Shown: in pieces, positions 1-12,225 of the stretch
Layout of the letters: each line of letters opens with the position of its first letter
How positions within the stretch are numbered: position 1 is the stretch's first letter
NCBI GenBank assembly: GCA_003255025.1
Contig: QANY01009128.1
Span: 317,536 to 381,535 of the forward strand
From: Datisca glomerata
Lineage: Eukaryota > Streptophyta > Magnoliopsida > Cucurbitales > Datiscaceae
Direction of reading: 5' to 3'
DNA: 64,000 nt
The notes under the pieces: model-generated
The model's database searches: none
Told to the model about the DNA's origin: nothing
The model's input: the letters and a program-made list of their open reading frames with translations, nothing else
Program-made: the position numbers and the translations under genes

Positions 1-474
1 CAATCATGGCGTGACCAACGCATTTCATCAAACATCTATCATGCACTACCAACAAGGCTTACATATAAAAGGAAAATAGTCCACGAGAGCAAGATCTACG
101 AATAAACAAACAACTTTGGTAGATCAAGATTAGAGTCAATGATGTAATCTAGTCACGAGCACCTCAACGGCGGCATTAAGCCACTAACACCCAAGGGCAG
201 CATTGGCCGGAGAACCTCAAAGGCGGCATTGACTCGGGCACCTCGAGGGCGGCACTAGCCGCAGACACCTCACTAGCACTTTACCACAGCGACGACAACA
301 ACAATGCTCCCGGGACGTATCGATTTCCCCACTCTCAACATACATATCAACAAGACGAGTAATTGAGGCATTACATCAAATACTTAGTATGCAACCACAA
401 CTTCATGACAACCAAGCCATGTAATCCCCAATCAAGCCGTGGAAACATGAATCTCGAGGTTACATCCCAGAGCC

Positions 475-501
475 GGGGGGGGGGGGGGGGGGGGNGGGGG
501 G
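475..501. repeat. Poly-G run with ambiguous base
   Basis: A run of G interrupted only by an N at 495. It is either a true homopolymer that sequencing could not resolve or an assembly artefact. Open frames crossing it are not credible. Confidence 0.9.
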
Positions 502-889
502 TGGGAAGAGATAACTTTGAAGAAGACGATGAAATGATGAATGAATGAAGGGAAAAAAAGTGTGTTGAAACCCTTTATATATGGGGAGAAGGGAGAGGGG
601 ACTCCCACATTCCAAAATTTCAATTTTTTTAAAATTTGACCCCCTGTGAAGTTCGTCTAGATTCGTCTAACCTGAAGACAAAAAGATTCCTACATCATAT
701 AAAGTAGGCATATTGGGCATAACAGATTGATGCATTCCATGTACATCACGATAGGACTAGGGACTTGATACAATCGATTACTACATTGAAGAAATTGTGT
801 ACAAGCCCGATTACTCTGCATTGTGCTTGCACAAGGGACGATTTCGACGTTGACTCACCGCGGATCGCAACTCTTACGACGTATTGGGA

Positions 890-1080
890 GTTCCTCCACC
901 CATGGAGTCTCGCCCCTGAGGAGCACCCCTTGGGGTGCCTTCTCTGAGGTAGCACTCATGGGTGTCATCCCTGAGGTACCCATGGGGTGTCATCCCCATG
1001 GATGCACTGTGGAGTGCCGCCCCTGAGGTACCCATGGGGTCCCGTCCCCATGGTAGTACCATGAGGTGCTACTCCTATGG
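890..1080. repeat. Palindromic CCATGG minisatellite
   Basis: Degenerate repeats of about 25-45 bp combine 'cctgaggtacccatgggg', 'tcatccccatgg' and 'gcaccccttggggtgc'. Several are self-complementary (ACCCATGGGGT, GCACCCCTTGGGGTGC). The open frames on both strands here are by-products of this repetition. Confidence 0.7.
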
Positions 1081-1941
1081 GTATACCAGAGAAGTGCCTA
1101 TATCACCTTCATAGTACAATTCGAAGACAACAATAACGCACTTCATCAAGACGCATTGCTATGTTATTACAACGTATTTTCACAAACCACTAAATCAAGT
1201 GACAAAGACTTAAGTGGACGTATGGTTGCCTGAAAACGTTTAATAGACAGTGAACTGGTAGGATTAGGGGCGTGGCTAAGTCCTATTAGAAAGGACATAC
1301 CTCTTCCAATATGATCACTTTGAACATTGAATGTGTGCTACCCCACCTTGGGGAGGCGTATTTCCACTAGATCATGGTCACTCCGCGAAACCCACGTGGT
1401 GTCCACTGATTAGCACACGTAAAATCCTCCTCTTATCCACTTCAACGTGATTAATTAACTGAGGTGGCATGCTTGGATATGTGAGCCGGTAACTAAAATC
1501 AAGGGATTAGTTACAATGATCCCCTTTTGTCAAATATAACAGGATAAAAGCTTAGGAGTCCCATTTCTCTCCTTTCCTTAGAGAGAGAAATCATTTTCAT
1601 TTGAGAGCATTTTGTCACCATCCTTAAGTGTTTGGAGTACTCCCAATTCACCTCCCAAAATCATCTCTGACATCCTCAGGCGTTACTACAATCACTTGCT
1701 AAGTATTAGACCATTCTTGCACTAACTCACATCACCCTTGCATCTACAAAGGTCATTTACATATATTTCACCTACGCCTAATGACCTCAATATATGAGTC
1801 ACTGACAGTTACATATATTAAAGGTACAGACTCTGAATTTAACCATTTCCTTCTACATAAAATAACCTATTAGAAAATATTCAATTCTTAAGTTATCACA
1901 GCAGGACTAAGGAAAAAATCTGATTCACTGACTTGAAAGAT

Positions 1942-4900
1942 CTATAGTTCAATGACGATACTCCAAAGGTACAACTCTTCCTCCGGAACTCTCAGATCAA
2001 TGGTGACCAAACCGGATATTTCGTCATATCCAAACTCCTCCACTTCCTTAAAGTCGACTAACACCCGCTTGGGTCGAACTGATAAATATACTGCAAATTC
2101 ACCACTCCCACGAACTTCCGTATACACTTTTGCACTCTTGGAGTCATGCTTCAATTCTTTGATGGCTCCTCCAGAATTGAACATTTTGGTTAGACCTATG
2201 GGTGCAAACTTAATGCCATCCACCAACTCGGACATAGGAACTACTGTAAATACTTCATACTCTCGTGACTTGAGAGTTATTGGCATTGATGCATCTTTTG
2301 GTAGATAGACAGCCTCTCCTGCATTTGGTATAAAAGAATGTTAATCGAGGGCATACTGCATACACATTTCTTAAACAAAGTAATCAGCTTTCGAAAATGA
2401 CAAATCAAAACCTACCAGCAAGATGGGAAAATATGATAGTATCTCCACTCCAGTTATCATCTGCAACCCGAGGCAGATAATCAACATCTTTTGCCCTAAT
2501 AACCCCAGTGATGGTGCCAGGGTTTACATCATGAATAAGGTTTTTCTTTCCAACCTTACACCACCCAGCTCCCTGGCAATTGAAGACCCCCACAACTCCA
2601 GAAAATTCGTTCATATTCCATATTTTCAGAAGACTGCCAAACGAATCGCGTGATCACTATTAAGTTAGAAAACACATATTTTTGGTAAAACTGCAATTAA
2701 TGCGAATCCATATGATAGAAACTATTCAAACCTTTTCCCATCTCTAGCAGGATCAGAAAATAGGCAATCCCTTGTTGGTCTTCCAGGAAGTTTGGCCCTT
2801 AGTATAGAACCGTCTGGAAGTACAAGCTTCTTTAAAAGATTGAAGTCATGCTGACCAGGCTTGTCACTGCATCACATTACATCATAATTCAATGCTCAAA
2901 TCACCCATTGTCATAAGAGAGATCGAGAAAAATATTTGGTATAAGGTCTTACCTGACGTAAATAGCACAGCCTCCCACTGCACGAGCTGCTCCATGATAT
3001 TCAGCCATTGGGTGAAGACTCTAATATACCATCACAATTTTTTTAATCTAAGTTAGTATCTGACAAGCCAAGCGCTGTAACTGCAAACTTAAACATGAAG
3101 AATAAACCTAGACAGGATAAATTTCTTCCTTACATGAAACATATCCCAATCTGGCTGCATAAATTCCCCAAGAAATAAGGAGTTATAAGCGACTGATGCA
3201 ATATGTATAGTGTGAGATGCTGGATCTCTTGGCCAGAAATCGTCCGAGGCCCTAATAACAGCTGCCCGCTTTGTACTGCATTAATTTGATTTGAATAGAA
3301 TTCATTACTACTGCAGAGATCTTCATGAGAGCTAATTTACTTGGTCAAAGAACATCTCAATCTTAAAATGAAGTGAGACACAAAAGTACTTACCTGTACA
3401 AACCATCGGTGTTGTGACTCATACAAGAAATAATCCCATTATCAGGGAAATTCCTAGAAATAGATGCCTCCAGCGCCTGGTGGTATTTTCTAGCAATTTT
3501 CACTCGACCACCATGGCCTGCCCCAAGAGTCTCAAGTATGTTTTGAACGTCGACCTTGACACCATCGATACCAGCTGATGCAAGATAAGAGTGGAGCTCA
3601 TCATAAAAATTAAAGACTTTCTCAGGGTTCACAAGTCCGAGTCCATTCTTGGTAATGCTATTCAAAGCATCACATGGTTCATTCGACTGAACTCCTGGAG
3701 ATGAAATGGGGTATGCTAGCTTGGAGTCATAGTGTTCCATTCCAGTAACACCAGGTCTGACACCACCCCAATAGCCTGTTATGGCATGCCACACATAGAC
3801 GTACCTGGCCATAATGTTTAAGATAAAAACTATAAGCAGCTGATACCATAACTATCAAATTAATAATTTGATAAACTAATGCCTTCTGATCAGGAACTAT
3901 AATTTGACAAATCAAAAGGGAAAATCATACTTAAGAGCATGATTTTCTTTAATGTCAGAAACAATGTGGCGCAGTCCAAGAGCAGGATCCTTTACTCTTT
4001 GGCCTTCTTTGCCATCTTTTTGAAACTTGTGGTTCTCTTTTATGTTTGTTAACCTGTTAGCAAAGCTGAAACAGAAAGAAAGTCTGAGCTAGATGCTAGA
4101 AGCAAAATAAAACAGAGTTAAAAACTAAAACAAAGATATACTTTGCAGCGTTATCAGCAACGAATTCAATGCCAGAAGTATCCATGCTAACTGATTGCCA
4201 TCCATCATCAATGATAACGAACTTGGGAGGAATTCCACCTTTCTCTAGGCTGCAAAAGAACATCTCAATATTGTTTTAATGAAAATATCTCATAAATTCC
4301 TTGCATCATGAGAGATGAATTACCTATCTAACCCCTTCTTCACGCCTTCAGAAGTGACATCAGTGTAGAAAGCATCCCATGTACACCAACCGAACCAGTT
4401 CAACATGCCAGGCATCTGTTGCATGCACCGTAATTAGGAGATGAGATACGACATAGAGGTAACCTCAAGGCATTGCAGACTTTTTCAGGAGCAGACGAGA
4501 TACCTTCTTTTTCTCACGATGAGAAAATGTCTGTAAATGTTTCTCAACTGACCTGTATATTGAATAAACAACAAATTTCAAAACTCAGGTGGTTTATATA
4601 TGATTGAGGAAAGGAGAACTTCAATTCTAAGCCAGGAGTTCTAATCAACTTAGCCTGATACAAAAGCATAATTTTTTATATCTCATGGATATGAAGAACT
4701 GGAAATCAAAAGGAAGACGAAAAGGGGAATGCCCTTCTATTGTGAATCATGGTCATTTAAAGAAACGTTGCTCAAATGGTTTCAAATTATAGTTGAAATT
4801 TCCAGAAAAGAAATTCATAGATGGCAGATTGAAACATACTTCACCGCATTAGTAATGACGTCGAATGGGTCTGATCCAGCAGCCACAAAAACCAAATGTG

Positions 4901-5803
4901 TACCCTCGAATCCATTAACAGCAGGATCTCCTGTAAGTAACGATGATTTCAATCATCACAGCACTGAAAAGAGAGAAGAAGACTCCAAGGGATTAGAGAA
5001 TAGTACAGGATAAAAGTTTCGACTTTTCTTACCACTTTCAAGACATATTTCCAGCTCATTATGATCATTCCCCTGAAGCACTGCTCTGAAATCGCCTTCA
5101 AGGATCGGCAAGAATACAGTATATATTGCGGATCCTTCCTCTCCATTGCTACTACATTGATCAAAATTAGAGCCATTGCGTGCTTCGAGCACCAAAAACT
5201 GGGTCTCAAAGGGGATTTCTTGACCACAAGTCCCCATCCTTTGTGTCATCCACCACATCTTGAAGCGAAAAACACACATAAAACGCAATCCTCTGCGATA
5301 AAAATTTCTCAAATTGAATTAGATTGAGAAGTAACTTTCAGGTAGTCAGGCAAAAACATATACACTAAGTTGCATAGCTAAAATCTTTAAAAATATAAGA
5401 GTTGGATTCCATTGCAGCAGCGAATGCAAAAGGACCGATTTCATATTTCTTATTCCACTGTTGAAACCACCCAAAAAAATAAACAAAGAGTGACAGTGAC
5501 AATCTGCTTCGCGTCGCACCCAGTTTTCTCATAATAAACGGAATTAGAATAGCACAATGATTACCAGGAAAGAAGAGAAAAAAGAGAAAAAAAAATTATA
5601 AAAGAAACATACGAGAGCTTTCCCACAGGGAAGACACGGCGGAAACCAATCTGATCGGATAGGACACCAATGAAAGCCCCATTAACAAGACCAGCTCCGG
5701 AAGCCGGAGTAACAATAATGTGATCGTGCACGTCAGACAAAATGCAATTGCCCAAAACCACCAGATTGCCATCGGCAACAGTGATCCCAGCCCCAACAGT
5801 CAT
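1942..5803 (-). CDS. SIP1-like: SIP1-type galactinol-sucrose galactosyltransferase, GH36, 13 exons
   Basis: Reading the minus strand, consensus GT-AG introns join 13 exons: 5613-5803, 5033-5292, 4840-4930, 4504-4552, 4324-4415, 4142-4249, 3931-4065, 3394-3804, 3134-3275, 2953-3020, 2732-2866, 2416-2633 and 1942-2318. They sum to 2277 bases, 758 residues plus stop, close to Arabidopsis SIP1 as I remember it (about 750). Family motifs run in order: start [56 protein letters not shown], the nucleophile loop [10 protein letters not shown], then [11 protein letters not shown] with the likely acid/base Asp, and [14 protein letters not shown]. There is no signal or transit peptide, so it is probably cytosolic. 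Family members are annotated as raffinose synthase-like, and several act as alkaline alpha-galactosidases, so substrate is uncertain. No frameshift or in-frame stop was found. It is a single gene facing away from the repeats to its right. Confidence 0.93.
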
Positions 5804-5960
5804 CTCCTTCTAATTATATAGTACCCAGAAATCAGAGTAGAAGTGAAAAGGGGTGAAAGAAACGAGGCAGCAGGAAGAAGAAAAGGGCCAAGAGGAGTGG
5901 TTAAGGAGGGGGAGGACAGAGTCACGGAGATGGGTTGAGAGGAAGTTTAATATGGAATGG

Positions 5961-5970
5961 TATTTATAGT
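5961..5970 (-). promoter_or_regulatory. TATA box of the SIP1-like gene
   Basis: On the minus strand this reads ACTATAAATA, about 160 bases upstream of the start codon at 5803. That implies transcription starting near 5930 and a 5' leader of about 125 bases. A purine-rich minus-strand complement (CT-rich) runs from about 5990 to 6050. Confidence 0.65.
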
Positions 5971-6059
5971 GAAAGAAAGAAAAAAAAAAGCAAAATGCAA
6001 AACAAACCCAAATGGGAAGTGGGAAGGGAAGGGAAGGGAGGGGAAGGAGTCGTTGCAAA

Positions 6060-6635
6060 TATTATTTGCAGTTGAGGACTCCGTGGGTTAATGTGCCCTG
6101 TGGCTTGGCTGTATTACCGAAAAATATCTTAATTGTTTGGCGGGAAACAAATAAACTGATTGATTCAGTTTTGTTATAACATTTGTCAGATTAGATTTGC
6201 AGTGACTGACTGACATGCTGATGCATGCATGTGACCCAACAATCAGGAACGAGGTCTGCTAAAAATTGCACCGGTCAGGCTCAGGCTGAAGTCGGAGATT
6301 GTCGTTTGATAAAAACCTAACGTTGGCTTGGACGATTAAATTTTGAGTAGATTTCAAACGCTGGCAATCTACTTGAAGATTGATACGTTAGCGATACACT
6401 CGAAATGATTCAATTAAATTAAAAAAAAAATCTACTTGGTGAAGTGGAACTTACGTGGCTCCTAGTAGACGTTCATTTTAATATTAGGAAAGTCAAAATA
6501 TAGGAATGTAAGATAGACAGATATAGGTGAGCATAAATATCAAGAAAAAAACACAGGGGGAGCCTCAGCCTCAGCTGGTCATATCCAATCCAAGTAGGCG
6601 ATCATATTCATTATTATATATCAATAATTATATTT
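6060..6635. other. Intergenic, no feature recognised
   Basis: Upstream flank of the SIP1-like gene, of mixed composition with AT-rich patches. I see no domain, repeat or RNA gene. Distal promoter elements could lie here but cannot be called from sequence alone. Confidence 0.5.
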
Positions 6636-7128
6636 TGGGGAAAAAATTTCTTGTCATTCATGCTGTGATTGATTTTGACCGTTAGATCTGATCAAGACAA
6701 TCTCAACCGGTAATTTAACTTTCTCCCAACTTTCTCACATTTTCTTTACAACCGGCTCAACCAGTAATCCTAACCTACAATCTCCTTCAATTTTCTCTCT
6801 CTTCTTCTTCCAAAAAAACATGTTCTCTCGTTCTTTAAACAAAACACTCTCAGGCGACTCCACCGCTGCAAGCTTCTTCTCACAGTCGAACAAAATCGAA
6901 GCACACGATCTACAACTCTTGTGACTCTACCACCGCGGCAAAGCACATACACAGTAGCTTCCCTCGGCGACTTCGGTCGAGCTCTCTTCTCCAACATTTT
7001 CTCACGATTTAATGTTTTGTTTTGGTAAGTTTGCGAATCCTTCAAGCTCAACAATACTCAAGTATGATCGAGCTCTCTACCCTAGATTGTTTTTCTTCCT
7101 CTTGTTAGAGAAGTTTCAGGATTTGAAT

Positions 7129-7230
7129 GTTTCTGATTTAGGGTTTTGATTGCGATTTTCATGTTTCTGAATTAGGGTTTTCGTTGCAATTTGCATGCTT
7201 CTGATTTAGGGTTTTGGTCGTGATTTGCAG
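7129..7230 (+). repeat. Three 34-bp tandem repeats
   Basis: Three adjacent 34-bp units start at 7129, 7163 and 7197. All carry 'ttctgatttagggttttg' variants. 'Tagggttt' words are common in plant 5' leaders. Confidence 0.85.
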
Positions 7231-7256
7231 TTTCCTCTCTCCTTTCAGGAAATTTC

Positions 7257-7258
7257 TA

Positions 7259-7289
<31 letters not shown>

Positions 7290-7307
7290 GTGTGTGTGTG
7301 TGTGTGT
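7257..7307. repeat. (TC)n-(TG)n microsatellite
   Basis: A compound dinucleotide repeat: TC from 7257 to about 7290, then TG to about 7307. Confidence 0.95.
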
Positions 7308-7989
7308 TTGGCTTCTTAGAAACAAAATCAGATTGTTTAAGGTGATTTTCTTCATCTTGATTGCATTTATTTTTTGGGCAAAAAAGGATTAGGGTCTGCT
7401 GATGATTATGTGATTTCTTCTATAAAAGCTAAGAGGGGGAATCGCAAACCCTCTTCATCTTCTTTGTCCCTTAAACTAGGTTAGCAATTGAGCTTAATTA
7501 CATTGTAAGATCAAGATGGCTATATAACTATAACTGACATTTACTTGCTTTGTCAAAAAGAAACATCGAAGTTGAGAACCGAAACATTGAGTAAAAGTTA
7601 ATCAGGTATGACCTGAAGATATCAGTGTACATATGTCTTTTTTTAATGTTATTTCTACCAAGATATTGATTAATCCTGCCATTTTGTTTCAATTTCTCAG
7701 GAGGGCTAAGATAGTGCGCAACATTAATAAGTTGACATTTGTCGGTAAGACCCTTTTCTAACATTTGTGGTGATATTGAACCCTTGTTAAATGCTTTAGA
7801 TCATTGATTTACTTCTTTTCATAACTGGAGAAAAGGTTTTGGTGTTATAATTAATATAGAGAAAGATGAAAGCTACAAGGTATGTTCTTTAGATAATTCT
7901 CATATATTTTTCATCTCTTACATATAATGTAATGGGTCTTAGTTGGATTACACCACGTATCTTGTATGTCTAGATTTTGTAAGACAGTC

Positions 7990-8630
7990 CTCAAGGACCT
8001 ACTTTGATGTTTGTTAAATGTCAAGACTTGAAGAGTGGGATTTCTGATACAAAATTTACTTCTAGAGACAAAAACATGAAGACCATATATGTTAATGATG
8101 TTGTCAGGGTTTTGGAAGGTCTCCTTAAGGTTTGATGTTACCCTATGTTATTGTTAGATGGTTACTGGATATTATTTTTTTGGTAGGCTGGTTATTGGAT
8201 AGATATGCTTACAGAATGTGAAAAGTAATCCGATTGAGTCCATCTCAAATACAAGATAGGTAAGGGATTGTGAAATATATTTATAGGCACACCATTTTCA
8301 TATATGATGAAAATGAGAAGCAAAATGGTGGCTATTTCTGCTGCAAATCTCAAATGTGTAAGAAAATTAAGGTTCCTTATGATACTTCCAGTGATAAGGT
8401 TGTAAGTCTCTCTCTATCCTCCTGCATTTGTATCGATTGTTAATGTCATTTCTAATTGATATAATTTCCTTCCTGACTTTTTAATTAGTGTGGTGGGAAA
8501 GGTAGTTCCACCTCACTTTTTGAAGATTTTCCATCATCTCCCAGTCACTCGGATCACCTAAACAACCATGGAACACGAGGGAAAAGAAATCCAAGTGTAT
8601 GTATAGATGTGGTCTTTCTCATATGCAGTG
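7990..8630 (+). pseudogene. Exon-like fragments of an unrecognised gene inside the repeat family
   Basis: Several short stretches read like plant exons between splice-like borders. One at about 8050-8130 encodes a peptide ending IYVNDVVRVLEGLLK. Another at about 8300-8400 includes YDENEKQNGGYFCCKS. A third after an 'ag' near 8488 is serine-rich (SLFEDFPSSPSHSDH) and reaches a stop near 8604. They are in order on one strand but lack a clear start, and I cannot assign a family. They may be captured host exons or the element's own decayed gene. Confidence 0.3.
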
Positions 8631-8639
8631 AGCTGTATA

Positions 8640-9017
8640 GATGTTTCTTTATTCCTACTAATCTATAACTTTTGATCTAGTCAACTGAGGGGATAAATAT
8701 TGAGTGTTCTCCATTGGTAAAACCTTGAGAATCCATGTAGGTCCACTAAAAGGATACCTTTGCTGGGTCATAGCCATTTCAGATGTTACAGTGAAGCTTG
8801 ATTCACAGCAGAAGGTTCTTACATGTTCATTAAGGATCTATTCTTTGTTCGTTTGACTATTGCTTTGCAGTAATTTCTTGGTTCAAGTCTGCTTCGGTTC
8901 TATATATTATCGAGTTTTTATTTATTTGTTTTGATATTAGCTTTCCCTCATTTTCTTTCTTTAACTTGATTTTCTTTGTTTGCCTGACCAAAATAAAAAT
9001 TACTTTGAACATTCCTG
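8640..9017. other. Unassigned interior of repeat-family copy 1
   Basis: T-rich sequence between the exon-like fragments and the segment that recurs inverted near 37.6 kb. I see no domain or RNA gene. Confidence 0.4.
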
Positions 9018-9950
9018 GTAATCTCTTTATTAGCATCTTTAATGAGTGTAGAAAATCTTTGATTTTTTTTTTATAGATTTGAGGCGCTTAATTGTTGGTC
9101 CAACATTGCAATTTTTTCTCATTTTATTGTAAGATGTATATTACTTGCATATGTATCTGCTCAAAGTTCATAATTGGCTTCAATGGCTTTCATTTTGTAG
9201 GATACTTTTCATTCTCTCATTAAAGCTTTTCTACTCTGTATGCCCCCATTTAAAATAGTTTAGGTAATTGACAAGTCTATGAACTTAGTAACAATAAAAA
9301 ATAAAATGAATTTGTGATATCAACTATTATGAGTCTACGCAGAATATTGTTTAAATGTAGGTTTCTAATGAAGAGGTCAAACTGAATGGCCAACCTTTGG
9401 AGACATATTTGATTTGGATCATTTCGTTACCAATTGCCAACATTTGGAGATATGCATATTCCTAAAACCATCACCATTTTTTTAAAATTATAGTGAATTG
9501 AAGAAATGGAAGAACCTCTACAAAAGGTAGAGTACATATCCAACTTGGAATGAAACGATGTAGCTGAAGTAATTATTAAAAATTCTTAATCATTGTATTT
9601 GTGTTATAAGCAGAAAGTAAGTTAGAAGTTGCAGAGTTTAAAATATAAGAGATTTGTAACGAAAAAAAGAATATGTATATGTGGTGATACCAATGAATGA
9701 TATACCTTTTTAAAGGAAAGTCTAAATTAAATTTTTTTTATTTAGCAACGAGTTATTATTTCATAAAGATTGACAATGAGATTAGTATGTGAAAATGATC
9801 GAGTATATAAAAATGGCTAAGAGTATGAGCATGATTAAGTATGTGAAGTCTTTGAAGAGATATTGAAAATATGGAAGGACCTTTGCGAAGAGTATATATC
9901 AGAGATGAGACCAGCAATAAGAATGACCAAGTACATGTGAAAATTGGGAA
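9018..9950 (+). repeat. Segment shared in inverse orientation with 36650-37594
   Basis: About 0.93 kb matches the reverse complement of 36650-37594 base for base over long stretches. Landmarks include the 'ctttattagcatcttta' block near 9025, the 'gaagaggtcaaactgaatggccaac' region near 9370, and the 'gatgagacc' block near 9905. The two are copies of one element family in opposite orientation. Confidence 0.85.
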
Positions 9951-10698
9951 GTGTATGAAAATTACAAAATCTGTGAAAATAATTAAGTGTATAAAAATGA
10001 TTACGGGTATGAAAATGACCAAGTGTGTGAAAATTGTTAAGGGTGTGAAAATGACTAAGTACATGAAAATGACAAACTCGAGAAAATAAGAATGGCTAAA
10101 TTTATGAAAATTACTAAATGTGTGAAAAATGGCTAAGCGTATGTGAAAATGTCTAAGTGCATGAAAATATGACTAAGTAACAAAATAAGTATATGGCTAA
10201 GTGTGTAAAATAATTAATGTATGAAAATTCCTAAGTGTAAAAATTGCCTAATTGTATGAAAATATGGCTAAGTGCATAAATAAGGCTAAGTTTGTAAAAA
10301 TGACTTAGTGTTTCATAACAACTAAGTGTATGTGAATATTGCTAAGTGTATATGGTAAGTTGTAAATTGCTTCGAGAATTCTTACTTAATCTAATTTCAC
10401 ATAATGGCTAAGTGTTTGACTATGAAGAAGTGGGTGAAAATGATTAAACGTGTGAAATAACTAAGTATTTAAAAGTAAATAAGTGTGAAAATTGATAACT
10501 ATTTAAAAATGGTTAAGTGGTGAAAATAAGTAAGTTTGTGAAAATGACTAAGTGTTTGAAAATGACTAAATGTGTGAAATTTGTTAAGTGTGTGAAAATG
10601 GGTTAAGTGTTTAAAAATGACTAAGTAAGTTTGTGAAAATGGCTAAGTGTTTGAAAATGACTACGTGTTTGGAAATGGCTAAGTGTTTGAAAATTACC
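9785..10698 (+). repeat. Degenerate 18-bp minisatellite, array 1
   Basis: Dozens of units follow the consensus GTGTGTGAAAATGACTAA, with 'aagtgtatgaaaatggct' variants. The open frames here (lysine/methionine-rich on plus, isoleucine-rich on minus) exist only because the unit is a multiple of three. Confidence 0.9.
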
Positions 10699-11205
10699 GG
10701 CCATTATAACATCACGACATATAATTTCACTTCTCACTCGATACTTGTCACAAAAGCCTACAACTTTATCAATGACAATGTTTAATGAGTTTATGAATAT
10801 GTGTTCAATTGTATCAAGAATTCTTACTTAATCCAATCTAATTTCACTTAATAAGTGAATATGGTGAATGTTTGCATTTATAGAATGAGTTTTTTTCTAT
10901 TTTTATCAATGACTAGTCCGGTGTACGATAATTAATTAAAAAATTATAAATTTTGGATATTTATTGAAGATAGTGATTAGGGTAACAAATGGTGATTAAA
11001 GCAAAATAAATAGTGTTTAGGGGACACATTAGCGATCGTCAGTTATGAAATGGCATTTAGGGTGTTGATTGGCGATAAGAGCCATTAAATTGGCGTTTGG
11101 CAACAAAAGATGACGATTTGCGCCTTCAAAATGACATTTGGAGGCTGAAGAATGGTGTTTGGAAGCTGAAAAGTGGTGATTGGTTTTTTTGGTGTTCACC
11201 AAATT
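10696..11205 (+). repeat. Dispersed repeat block, copy 1
   Basis: It starts near 'attaccggccattataacatcac' and ends in words such as 'ttggcgtttgg' and 'gacgatttgcgcc'. The same order of landmarks recurs near 13225, 14275, 19045 and 20135: 'cataacatcacgacctata', 'cacaacaacattatc', 'agtttatgaataagtgttcaattg', 'ggtgtacggtaattaatt', then 'atggcgtttag'. No coding domain is visible. Confidence 0.75.
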
Positions 11206-11209
11206 CATA

Positions 11210-12225
11210 GTAGGGTAAAAAGGGAAACTTGAGGGGTTCACCAAAATATTTCACGTGTAAAATTAATAATTTTTGGAGAGGTTCACCAAAATTGACTTTG
11301 TAATTTGGTGTTCATCAATTTCGTAGTGGGGTACAAAGAAAATCTTGAGGGGTTCACCAAAATATTTTACGTATATAATTAATAATTCTTGGAGGGATTC
11401 ACAGAAATTGAATTTTTATTTTGGTGTTCATCAATTTCTAGTGGGGTATAAAGGAAATCTTGAGGGGTTTACCAAAATATTTCACGTACGAAATTAATAA
11501 TTCTTGAAGGGGTTCACCAAAATTGATTTTGTATTTTGGTGTTCACCAATTCCGTAGTGGGGTACAAAAATGAATCTTGAGGGGTCACCAAAATATTTTA
11601 AGTACAAAATTAATAATTTTGGAGGGCTTCACCAAAATTGACTTTGTATTTTGGTGTTCACCAATTTCTAATGGGGTACAAAGGAAATCTTAAGGGGTTC
11701 ACCAAAATATTCACGTACAAAATTAATAATTTCTTGGAGGGGTTCACCAAAATTGACTTTGTGTTTTGATGTTCACCAATTTCTTTGTGGGGTACAAAGA
11801 GAATCTTGAGCGGTTCACCAAAAATTTTTCACGTACAAAATTAATAATTATTGGAGGGGTTCACCAAAATATTTCACTTATAAAATATATAATTCTTGGA
11901 GGGGTTCATCAAAATTAACTTGTATTTTGGAGTTCACCAATTTTGTAGTGGGTACAAAGGGAATCTTGAGGGGTTCACCAAAATATTTCACCTACAAAAT
12001 TAATAATTCTTGGAGGGATTTACTAAAGTTAACTTTGTATTTTGGTGTTCACCAATTTCTAGTGGGGTACAGAAGGAATCTTGAAGGGTTCACCAAATCT
12101 TGGAGGGGTTCACCTAAATTGACTTTATATTTTGGTGTTCATCAATTTCATAGTGGGGTACAAAGAGAATCTTGAGAGGTCACCAAAATATTTCATGTAC
12201 AAAATTAATAATTTTTGGAGGGGTT
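11210..12225 (+). repeat. Tandem array of ~116-bp units (GGGGTTCACCAAAAT)
   Basis: About eight units of roughly 116 bp carry GGGGTTCACCAAAAT, 'aaattaataattcttggag', 'ttttggtgttcaccaattt' and 'tagtggggtacaaag'. The reverse complement of this vocabulary makes up the array at 14990-16005. Confidence 0.9.

Larger units (their letters stand above)
1..1850. repeat. Repeat-rich flank, possible LTR fragments
   Basis: I see no coding domain here. A minisatellite of about 30 bp built on 'cggcattgact/cacctcgagggcggcac' words lies at about 160-280. A poly-G run with one N is at 475-501. A palindrome-rich minisatellite is at 890-1080. The stretch from about 1200 to 1790 has the look of an LTR: a TATA-like 'ggataaaag' near 1542, then a CT-rich leader. 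I found no second LTR copy or target duplication in the window, so the LTR reading is tentative. Confidence 0.35.
6636..7320 (+). repeat. Terminus and leader of repeat family, copy 1
   Basis: It opens with GGGGAAAAAATTTCTTGTCA and 'catgctgtgattg', then a pyrimidine-rich stretch. Two other places in the window match this start: 16130 onward on the same strand, and 38910 downward on the minus strand. Each copy then has a CT-rich leader with a (TC)n tract (here 7257-7290). The layout resembles a promoter plus 5' UTR carried by an element. The open frame on the minus strand here is not supported. Confidence 0.5.

Noticed and set aside
9756..10089. Lys/Met-rich and Ile-rich open frames in the 18-bp arrays
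   Set aside because: They exist on both strands because the repeat unit is a multiple of three. There is no start context or domain.
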